NCBI RefSeq assembly: GCF_910592395.1
Contig: NC_088322.1
Coordinates: 13,201,431 to 13,265,430, forward strand
DNA length: 64,000 nucleotides
Origin: Lineus longissimus
Lineage: Eukaryota; Nemertea; Pilidiophora; Heteronemertea; Lineidae
Reading direction: 5' to 3'
The notes below the pieces were generated by a model. The model searched no databases and was not told where the DNA came from. It was given only the letters and a program-made list of their open reading frames with translations. The position numbers and the translations under genes were made by a program. Positions within the stretch are counted from its first letter, which is position 1; every line of letters starts with the position of its first letter. Positions 50,090 through 59,900 of this stretch are shown in pieces.

Positions 50090-50510
50090 AGGGTGTGTCA
50101 GGTTCGCATGGTGCCCCATGTCGCTTCTGATGTGCCCTCCCCCTTCATAACGCATCATGGCAGTGTTGCTATTTAGTGTACCAAGTCCATGCCCCTTTAC
50201 TAGGCGTACTCTGTCTGATGGATGTCGCTCTCCCAACAAAGTGACCATGTTTCTACAGGGTGGATGTATCATGTCTATCCAGGGTGTGATATGGCGCTGC
50301 AAAGTTGCACTATGTCTCGTTTGGATGTACTTCCTCGACATGGTGTATCGTCTCTGCTGGATGTGCCATGTCTCTACCGGATGTGCTCTTTCTCTTCTCG
50401 ATGACTGAGCCATCCCCAGACACAGTGCACCATGTTTCTGTACAAGGTGTGCATCTACAGGGTGTAACATGTCTCCTCCTGATGTGCCTTCTCTCCACGC
50501 AGGTTGTTCC
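50090..50510. repeat. Degenerate minisatellite around catgtctctacaggntgtgc
   Basis: Variants of ccatgtctctaccggatgtgc, catgtttctacagggtggatg and aacatgtctcctcctgatgtg recur about every 25-35 bp. Overlapping ORFs on both strands are by-products of the repeat. Confidence 0.6.
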
Positions 50511-50964
50511 ATATGACGCCCGATCTTACACATCCAGATCAGAGTCTCTATTTGAAAAAAGTGCAAACTGTCCCCAACACCATTTGTCGTTTAGTGCCAT
50601 TGGTATTCATATTTAGGACAAGTATTTCAAAAGTTCCAAAATCAGATTTTTTCAAGGTCAGATTAGTGGATTACTGATAACTGTACAATAGGCTTGCCAG
50701 TTATGATATTACTGATATATGATAAGGTTATCAATTGTTTTAAATGGGTCTCACCATATGATTTTCATCTAACTCTGACAGAGTGTCCAACCACAGGTAT
50801 AATAGGTCTTTACCAATTAGCAGTGTCCTAAAGCACTTGATGTGACAATGGTCTATGACCCGGGACTTTGTGTTTCTCGTATGAATCTTATGCCATCATA
50901 TCTTGTGGGAATGGCTTGTTAAAAGTTCGCGAATTATTCTGTGTTTACAATCTATTTCAGGAAA

Positions 50965-53100
50965 ATGGGAGAGGAGATTCCTAAGACGATCTGGGATGTC
51001 CCGACACCCGCCTTTCTGGTTGACCTCGACATTGTGAAGAAAAACTGTGACAACATGATCGAAAAGTGTAAGAAGATGGGAGTTACGTTGAGGCCTCACA
51101 TGAAAACACATAAAACGCTGTAAGTCTTTGTATTATTTTGTAGAGATGCTGCACGTACCAGTAATCAATAGCATTCCGCGAAGATGACGTCACTGCAGCT
51201 GCTGCCCTCTATTTCCCCATCGCTGAATTACAGGCGATGTCGGACAAACATGCGGTTTCGTCATGGATTCAGGCTTTCTGACTAGGGCAGTTAGATTCAA
51301 TCTGGCACATGTCCGAGTGTTGGAAATACTACATAATTGTTCTGAATATTTCTCTATCTGACTCTATGGTATCATTCATGCTAAAAACAATGCAGGGTCA
51401 AAGATAATTGACTTTGAAATAAGCTCAAATGCGTAGAAAGAAATAAGTGTCGATGTCCGACTGTCACGTGACTAAAACGTCATCAATATCTCTTGCAAAT
51501 GACATTGTGCGCTATAAATAGTAACTTTGCGGGATGCTATTTGATTTATCCATCTGGGCAGTGGTACAAGACCAGCCTTTGACTATCAGTTTACCCATTT
51601 GACCATGTTGAAACTGAAGTAGATGTAAGCTTAGTAACGTTTTATGCACATTGATATGCAACAGCGAAAGAGATTCGTATGAATGTAAATTTCATATATT
51701 CACTCATAAATTTTCAATCAGACAGACAAGACCGGTGAAAAATCTTGACTCCAATTTTATTTTCAGTGAAGGTGCTTTGCTGATGACGGGGGGAACCAAG
51801 CGATGCATTGTCGTATCAACACTCCAGGAAGCAGAGTTTTATGCAGAGAATGGATTTGAAGACATCTTGCTTGGAGTCATCTTCATTGAAAATAAACTAA
51901 AAAGGTAAGGATTTGACTGTTTTCATCATAAATTCTTTAGATTTGGTTCTGATCCTCACTTTTTCAACGTGTTCAAAGGACACAATGATCTCTCTGTGCC
52001 TCTTTTATTCATGACGAAATAGGCATGATGGTTTTCTAATGTAAACACATTTTCTCCAGATGCCAAGCATTAGCCAACAAATTGGAAGAATTCCATCTGA
52101 TGATCGACAGTCCCCAGAATTTAGAATGCCTGGAGAGGAATCCCTTAGAAGGTGGAAAAAATTGGTCAGTCTTTCTGAAGATTGATTGTGGTTATAAGCG
52201 TTGTAAGTAATATTGATACCACATATGGTCTTCATATACAGTACATACTTGTTAGTAGCAATAGCTGAATTGTGAACTAAACTATTAGTATTCGGAACAA
52301 TGAGGAGAATTATCACAACTTATGTCCTTATATCTACCTTGCAAGGACTCAAGAGGACAGTTGGGCCTCCTGGAACCCCGGTTTGGTTCTTACTTACAGT
52401 CCAAGACACAAGTGACATCCGTCCTGCTTCGCGCAATGCGCGCCGAGCTGCATGCCAATTATGAACCAGTGATGTGCTATCTCTCTATGTTTCACGTATA
52501 TTACTGCGACTTTGGCCCTGACGCGCCAAAGTTACGATTTACAGGATGTCAATTGTGATTTGGACTGTATCTGAAAAAGGCTACACTTGTGTCCTTCATA
52601 GATGTCATCTCTGTATATTTCCAAGGTGGCATGCCATGGGATAGCCCAGAAACCATCAAATTTGCCGAACAAATATCACAATCGCCTGCAGTCAAATTGA
52701 AAGGATTGTATACACATTGTGGGGCCACCTATGATTCTGCGTCTGCAGAGGAGATTAAAGAGAAGAGTAACATGTTTGCCGAGAGGATGGCATCTGTGTC
52801 CAATGCGTAAGTAACGAGAATGCTGCTTGTCAAGAAATTGTGATTTTTAGTTCACACCCCCCTGAGCTGGTCAAAGTGCAATTCAGTTGTGAATCGGTCT
52901 CCTTATCCTCCGATATTGTTAAATGAAGTGATGTAAATTCAAATTCAAATTCAAAGCAGTTTATTGAGCCAGATATATAGGTTTAGAAAATACAATAAAC
53001 TGGTGTGGGATAGAGAGAAGAAGCAGAGGAGGGTAAAACAGGCAGGGATCTGTCTTAGGAAATGTACCCTGACCATCAGCGTGCGGATGTGATGTGACTA

Positions 53101-53142
<42 letters not shown>

Positions 53143-54598
53143 GCGAGTTGGCTGCCGCATGCATAACTCCTAATGTTGTTTCATAGTTTCGCTCTCATCT
53201 CCAGGTTGAAGGCTAAAGGCATCGAGTTCTCTGCATTTGGTATTGGATCCACGCCCACTGCCTCACAGACTGGGGACAAGGTTGCAAGTCTTATCAATGA
53301 GATGCATCCTGGGAATTATATTTTCAAAGGTGGGAGTTCGCTTTTTCATCTCGGAAAACACGTGTTTGGCCCAATGGATCAGAGAGCTAGTTTATTTGGC
53401 TTGTGCTTATTTCTTAACATCCCTTTGGTGAAGATTATGTATAGAGTTCATGAAGTCAATTGTAACATGTCACTTTAAGACCCAAAAATTCATTTCCAAA
53501 AAGTAGACTTCATAGGACTGTTTCCTTGTTTATAGGTTATGAAATTTTCTTCAGATATGGAGCAAGTTTTGATTGGAGGGTCAACCATTGATGAGATCGC
53601 CTGTCGTCTGGCCACCCGTGTGATTGGTCACTATCCCCATGACCAGAGGATGTGTACTGACTGTGGCTTCACCGCTCTGACTCGCCAGGGCGAGAACTCC
53701 ATGCCAGGAGGTTTTGTGCACATTCAGGGAGAGCCCAACTTAAAGTAAGTCAGTCAAAAAGTAAGTTCAGAGCCTTCCTGGCGACATTGAGGGGCCAATG
53801 TGGATCAGTGGCTCAGATTTTCGGCTAGCAATCAAAGAGTTCCCTCATTCCATGCCCACAGGCAGGTGTCCTTGTCTTACTTTCCTTATACTTCACTCAA
53901 AGGAATTCTTTATGGATACAGGTCAGAAATGCTCTGGCTGTAGTGCGGATTAGGCGGCTTGTCCGAGTTCTCCTGACTGGTTTTAAGACTATGATCAAGT
54001 TTGAAATCTGATGATAACCAACGACAACAGGCCGATAGGTTGCTTATATCTGTATAGGGCATCCTTTAAGCTTCATCTCATTTCAGGTTCACCGACATGA
54101 GCCAAGAAGTTGGTTACGTACATCCAATAGAGGGCTCTATCGACTATGAGAAATACCCAATCAACAGCTTGCTGTTCTTTCATCCTTACCATGTAAGCAT
54201 TAAAAAGCTCTCTATTATTGACACCTTTAACTGACAAGTGATGTCCTTGATAATCTGTGATTCGTTCGAGCTGTTTAATTTATTTCCCAAAAACAATAAG
54301 TTTTTGAGTGGGCCAATGACATACTGACCTGTCTTGATCTATTCTATTCAAGTGAGATGTCTGTGGCCTGAAGAATGAATGCCGATTCAAGAGCTGTCTG
54401 TTGAAATAAAACACTTTTTGCTGTTAGGCGCAGGGCACATTAGTGGTGCTGTATTGATCAAGGTTGGGCAGAAGCTTTCGAATTCATATTTCTTTCTCTT
54501 CTTTTCAGTCATGTGCCACTGCCTGTTGTCATCGTGTCTATTACGTTCACTCGGGTGAGAAGATTGTCGACATCTGGAAGCCAGTGGCGGGATGGTAG
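50965..54598 (+). CDS. D-serine dehydratase / D-threonine aldolase-like PLP enzyme (fold type III)
   Basis: Eight coding exons: 50965-51119, 51767-51904, 52060-52202, 52626-52806, 53205-53329, 53555-53744, 54087-54192, 54509-54598; total 375 aa, the usual size for animal D-serine dehydratase (about 376). The ATG lies four bases inside an exon, so a 5' UTR exon is upstream. The motif RPHMKTHKT (Lys about 47) is the PLP-binding lysine of the alanine-racemase-fold family; [20 protein letters not shown] is a family signature. Near the C-terminus, HPYHSCAT supplies the His-x-Cys zinc ligands, split by the last intron (His ends 54192, Cys in the exon at 54509). Expected cytosolic reaction: zinc- and PLP-dependent elimination of D-serine to pyruvate and ammonia, or a related D-3-hydroxy amino acid substrate; sequence alone cannot separate them. 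Confidence 0.93.
51167..51541. mobile_element. Terminal-repeat MITE, family B, copy 2 (375 bp, inverted)
   Basis: Begins AATAGCATTCCGCG and ends GCGGGATGCTATT; the interior is the reverse complement of 48485-48851 with small indels. It sits in the first coding intron of the PLP enzyme gene, 47 bp after the exon ending at 51119. Confidence 0.85.
52935..53141 (+). mobile_element. Probable retroposed insertion ending in A40
   Basis: A unique-looking stretch with repeats of attcaa at its start is followed by 40 consecutive A (53102-53141). A long pure A tail on the plus strand suggests a SINE- or transcript-derived insertion of recent age. It ends 63 bp before the acceptor of exon 53205-53329. 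The body matches nothing recognised. Confidence 0.4.
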
Positions 54599-54740
54599 AT
54601 TGAAGGGAATGATAACTGAGGACCATTTTAACACCTGCTGACCACCTGATATAGCATTGCGCCAGCTTACATATCAGACAGTTGGTCAGGAATTAGCTTT
54701 GATTGTTAATTGACACTAGTCTACATGGATGTTGGCAATT

Positions 54741-55163
54741 GATGTATAGTACCCCCAGGTATATGGCACGGCTTAACCCGCCGGCCATAAGGGAATTCCT
54801 TTATGGCCCAGTGGTTGGCGCGTTGGCCCCAGAGTGGAAGTTAAGCAACGTTGAGCGCGGTCAACCTTTGGATCGGTGACCGGCGCGTACAATACATCTG
54901 GCAGACCTTCCCACGCGATGCGAGCTCTGGATTTGTATTTCGGTACTGAGACGCATGAAGCACTAAGTAGGATCGCGGACGATCCATCTCTGTCCGAAGG
55001 GGGGAATGATGTATAGTACCCCCAGGTATATGGCACGGCTTAACCCGCCGGCCATAAGGGAATTCCTTTATGGCCCAGTGGTTGGCGCGTTGGCCCCAGA
55101 GTGGAAGTTAAGCAACGTTGAGCGCGGTCAACCTTTGGATCGGTGGCCGGCGCGTACAATACA
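54741..55163 (+). repeat. 5S-rRNA-derived repeat, tandem dimer (plus orientation)
   Basis: Unit 1 spans 54741-55007 (267 bp) and unit 2 spans 55008 to about 55163 (truncated). Each begins gatgtatagtacccccaggt, has an A-box-like tggcccagtggttggcgcgt, then gaagttaagcaacgttgagc, gcggtcaacctttggatcgg and (a/g)ccgg, which align with about 47 nt of 5S rRNA across the internal promoter. It lies in the 3' UTR of the PLP enzyme gene, since candidate poly(A) signals follow at about 55241 and 55255. Confidence 0.75.
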
Positions 55164-55240
55164 GCAATCGGCCTACTTTTTCAAACTACATGTAGTCTGT
55201 GATACCTGATGGGAACAAATATGCGGCTAAATTTACTTCG

Positions 55241-55261
55241 AAATAAAATTGCAAAATAAAA
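55241..55261 (+). terminator. Candidate poly(A) signals of the PLP enzyme gene
   Basis: Two AATAAA hexamers within about 15 bp, about 640 bp after the stop codon, followed by a T/G-containing stretch. They would place the 5S-derived dimer inside the 3' UTR. Confidence 0.5.
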
Positions 55262-55269
55262 ATACTGTT

Positions 55270-56080
55270 GCTTGGTTCATTCATCATGTTCATGTGCTCG
55301 CGGCAGAATGGTTCTCTTTTACAGAAACTTTTGTCCCAAGTCGTTTATGCATTCATACTTGGACGGATGGATTCTGGCATCTTTACCAAGGTATAAAAGG
55401 ATTAAAAAACCATGAGAAGACGAGATAATTCTAAAGGCTTGGCTTTGACCTTACTTTTGAGATGGGCCATTCCTGATGATCTATCCACCTTTGGCACTTG
55501 GACTATTCTCTTTTCTGTCACACCCCTTGAAGAAAGACTGTCCCTGGTGATGCCCTAGATATATATCCAGCACCCTTAGCTATTAAAATGCACTTAGTAT
55601 TTGGACAGATTCTGGATGCTTGGGTTGGATGGTCTTGGTTCAGACTGGGGCCATGGCTGATGACCCTTCTCCATTATTGTGACCATCTTCCCTGCGGAAC
55701 CCCTCGGAGACTAGGAGACAATGTTCCTGATGACGCTCTAGATAGAGATGGTATCCTGGAGAATTGGTCTCCTGAGCTCCGAGCATTACGAGACAAGTTC
55801 AGAGCACATTCTGTCCTTGGATGAAAAGACGTCATGACAGTGTCCCTGAACATGCCGAGGTCACAAAATGTGGGGATGTCCAAAGTTCCTAGAGTGATCT
55901 ATGACAGTGTCCCAGTTATTCCTCTTGACCTACATGTAGGGCACTGTCCTTATGGTCTCTCTTTAATCTTGTGTCTGAAGTGGTCGTGACAATGCATTCC
56001 AGCTGTTTGTGACAATGCTGATAACAGCCTATCTTGTATCAGGTTTTGGGTGACCGGACCCAAGCAATGAAGCCACAAAC
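55270..56080. other. Intergenic region between converging genes
   Basis: No genes recognised. Around 55550-55850 phrases such as gatgccctagat, gatgacgctctagat and gacaatgttcc recur loosely, somewhat like the wording of the satellite array at 17.6-22.6 kb, but too diverged to call a repeat with confidence. The ORF at 55588-55824 is not supported by any similarity. Confidence 0.4.
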
Positions 56081-56100
56081 ATGATATTTCACATGATAAA

Positions 56101-56106
56101 TTTATT
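56101..56106 (-). terminator. Candidate poly(A) signal of the KSP/EK-rich gene
   Basis: TTTATT on the plus strand (AATAAA on the minus strand), about 850 bp past the stop codon at 56959-56961, with further A/T-rich sequence downstream. It gives a plausible 3' UTR of 0.86 kb. Confidence 0.45.
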
Positions 56107-56958
56107 TATAAACAATAAATCGTATACAATGTATAAGAACAAAAGTGGACGGCTTTGACAAAGCAAGTACTAGTCATACATGACTGTCAACAATGCCTAT
56201 GTACAGGAAATATCACCATCATTTTGAAGAAAGTATACTTTGAATTTTTTGATAGGAAAATAGCTTCAACTATCAACAGGGTCATAAATGTGACAAAACG
56301 GACCATTAGATGACCAAAAGTAAAAAAACTAGATTTTTCAAACCATGGAAAGTGTAATATCAAAATTTCTAGTTCATTCTTTGATGGCATTGAATTGGTG
56401 GAGTTTCCCTTCTGGCCTTAAACAGTCATTTGCCACTAGGGAGAAAATGATTGGTGGGGCAGACTTTAAACCAAAAGAACAAGGTAAAGTCTAATAAAAT
56501 ATCAGTGTAACATGAATATTCTGGACGGTATTAAATGTAACAGCAGTAACTTTAAACTTAAAGCACTCAAATGATTCCAGTTTATAGGACAAGGACGGTG
56601 AAGTTGATCACAGCTAATGTTATGGATGGAATAATTTGATTGGTCTGCATATAGTCCTCTCATCAAGATGTTACGGACATGAAATGTCTTGATTGATTTT
56701 TAAGGAGAGTGTTCCAAAAGTCGAAATGAAATGCTGTTGGTTGAGGAAGCTAGACCGTACCTACAATGAAAAAGAAATTATTATTTAACACTGACAGGTC
56801 TCTCTTTCTCTGGAAAACAAAGAACTGACCCCCACCCTTGAAATTGAGATTCACTTTGCTTTGAAAGAGTTCTAATTAGGATTTCAATTTCTAGACAAAA
56901 TGGTCGTGCATCGTATATTCGTCAGGGCAACCTGATGCACAAGATGTACCTTATCTCC

Positions 56959-59900
56959 CTAGTCATCCTTCTTGGCTGCCTCCTCCTCTTTCTTGTCATC
57001 TTCCTTTTTATCCTCCTCATCCTTCTTATCTTCAGAGGCCTCGCCAGCGTCTTCACCCTTCGTTGAGGCTGCGTCTTCTAAAAAGGTAAAGAAGATAATG
57101 AAGCACAGGTTAGTAAATGAGGAACTGCTTTCTGATTAAAACGCCTTCTAGCTGAGGTGCCTCTTGCAGTGGAGTGGTCAAACTTTGCCGAGTTATGAGG
57201 TCCTGTTCATTTCAACGTCATGTCAGAAACATCAAAGGCTGATTCATTAAGTCAGCAATTTCGTCTCCCCACACCACAGAGCTCCAACACATTCCAACAC
57301 ATGGGACGCTGATCACGAAAGAGGCAAATTTCCTTTGGCAGCACGTGAAATGACTTTTTGATGGCAGTGCCAAACACTAAACAACTTGTTACTTTAAATG
57401 TATCTTTGGTGTAGATGAATAGTATTAAGATGAGCGAGAAGCCCTGATGCCATGTGAAAGAATTGCAAATACACAACTAAAACATGAACAATCACAAAGA
57501 ATACAGATCATAGTGATTAACAGTGAAATCATTCATGATCTGCATGGCCAAGTATCACATTCTCCTTCTCCCTCTCTCTGGACCAGTGTCATCCTCCTCC
57601 ACTTGAGAAGCCGTTTTTCTACCTTTTTTCTCCTCCGTCTGCTCGATTTCCTCAGCACCCTTTTCCTCAGTTTTTTCTTCTTCTTTTTCCTCAGTTTTTT
57701 CTTCCTCTTTTTCCTCAGTTTTTTGTTCCTCTTTCTCCTCAGTTTTTTCCTCGGTTTTCTCCTCACTTGTTTCCTCAGTTTTCTCCTCACTTGTCTCCTC
57801 AATTTTCTCCTCAGTTTTTTCTTCTGTTTTCTCCTCGAAAGCCTCTGCTTGTTGCTCTTCAGCTTTTTCTGTAAACACACAGTGTTTGTGATCACAGTGC
57901 ACAAGGAACCCATGCACAAAAAGGGACTGTCCACGAAGCAATCAATGACAGCAGGGCCCAGAACATGCCAAGGGCCAACAGATGCTCGGTCAATGGACAG
58001 CCCCTTTAAGGACAGCATAGCAGTGACAATAGAAACACAGGCACATTTATAGAGACAAGATGACTAACAGTGAGGATATTTGCATGAACTGAAGCTGCCA
58101 AGATAGGTACATGACTTACAGACAGTGTCATCCGTGCTGTACTGGATGGTAAAAATATAGCATTGGATGGCAAAACGATGATGACGTCAGCCCAACAGCA
58201 TTGCGCTATATATATGTCATATGTGACTCGCTCTACCAAAACTAGGTGCTTGTCGCATCTGCACTTGACAGGTTGATACGGACTTGTTGTTCATTTCCCT
58301 ATTGTTGACCTTTTGTGAAATCTATTACAAACTGATTTGGTCATATTCAACAAAAGGTCTACAATAGGGAAATGAACAACAAGTCCGTATCAACCTGTCA
58401 AGTTCAGATGCGACAAGTGCCTAGTTTTGGTAGAGCGGGTCACATATAGCAAGTGACAAGCGGTGTTACACATACATATGCAGTCATAGTTTGGTACATG
58501 ACCATGTTTTTTGTGACGTCCAATATGACACAACTGTATGTCATGTACTTTTGCAACAACGGTGAGAGCAATCCAACAAACATGCGAAAAACATTGAGCT
58601 TGACCAGCATCTGCCAGTGCAAAGCTATGATGAATTCAAAAATCCCAACTTTTGAAACTAAACACTGAATTGGTGATATAAATCAAACAAACAAGAGCTG
58701 TTCCAATAACGAAGCAACGTTTTAACCCCCTCACCTTCTTCTTTGGCCTCCTCTTGTTTTTCTTCCTGCGATTCCTCTTTCTTGTCTTCTGTTTCTCCTT
58801 CACCTACAGATTCAAATAAATGAAAATATAATAAAAAATTCTGCAAAACTTTTGTAGGTACCCTTTTCAATCTTCCTTTCTGTTTGTTGCCTGAAAAGAA
58901 ATGGTTAAGTTTGTTGGCATCATTTATAGTTGGGAGTTCAATATCGTCAATATGGGGCCACTATCTTTACAATTCATTTATGAAAATAATTCAAGGTCAA
59001 AATAAAATTTCATGAATGAAATCAGAAGTATTTATACAAATTCAGAATTCTGATAACATGGACTGGAGGTGAAAAAGTAACCAAAAATCGTTTCAGAATG
59101 GTGATGTTGTCACATTATCAAAGCTTTAAAAATCTGATCTTTATAGAATTTGATCATCTGGATACAATATTCTGAAGGTGGATGAAAGGATAGCTAACAA
59201 ACAACATATATTCTATATATTCAATGCTGATCAAATTCATCATGGAAAAGTTTTTTAATTTGATCAACCAATGGACTAATTTCGCAAAGCAATCAAAACC
59301 ATGCAGGCAACCTTCCACCAAATTCAGACCCTATCAGATGGGAAAATTTAGGACAAGAGGAATTAATAATAATAAAACTTTAGAATAAGAGGAAGACGGT
59401 TGAAAGTATAAGCCAACACCAATGCAGTAAACAGGAGAAAATAGAAAATTTCAGAATGCTTTGTTGAACAAAAAAATGTGTCATTAACAACGATAAAATT
59501 ATTGATCTTTTTACAGCGGCTGAATTTGATTAGATTAATTGAATGAATTACAGATCATGGCTGGGATGACAAAGACAACATTGAATGATACGCACCATCA
59601 CAATTATTTCACAACAAGAGACACAACATAATTATTCGAAGAGAGAATGATGAAATGTACTTTGGACTATAGGGTGAACATGCAGGGTGTTCCAAAAAAT
59701 TGTCACTTCCCAAGTTGTGGGTTAATCCAGACATCAGGTGCAGATCACCACTGATCCACGCACAATCAAATTTGGTTGCAGTCATTTATACGCTGACGAC
59801 TATTGTCTATCCGATGCTGCAGAGCTGCTGTTGACTGTTGTTGACATTTAAGTTCTTACTATTGCCAAGTTGAACTTGGAAGACCAACCAATGTGAATTA

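Larger units (their letters stand above)
47373..50960. other. Region between PITRM1 and the D-amino-acid enzyme gene
   Basis: Must hold the PITRM1 first exon(s) and promoter (minus strand) and the 5' UTR exon of the next gene (plus strand), which are divergent. None could be fixed by eye. It contains a 367-bp terminal-repeat element (48485-48851), a 5S-derived repeat dimer (49096-49547) and a degenerate minisatellite (about 50090-50510). A short minus-strand ORF at 48241-48432, starting MFNNRLLELLKLEVY, resembles a targeting peptide only vaguely. Confidence 0.5.

Noticed and set aside
53330-53554. Coding sequence between 53330 and 53554 of the PLP enzyme, including an exon starting at gttatgaaattttc after the AG at 53535
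   Set aside because: That acceptor leads quickly to a stop. The acceptor ttttcttcag at 53554 restores the frame and a family-like [16 protein letters not shown] sequence.
57555-57622. Continuation of the EK-rich exon to a stop at 57555 as the gene's C-terminus
   Set aside because: A good phase-1 donor (aaaaaag|gtagaa) at 57622 matches all other cassettes, and the downstream exon 56959-57077 continues in frame with similar composition. The read-through form could still be a minor alternative end.
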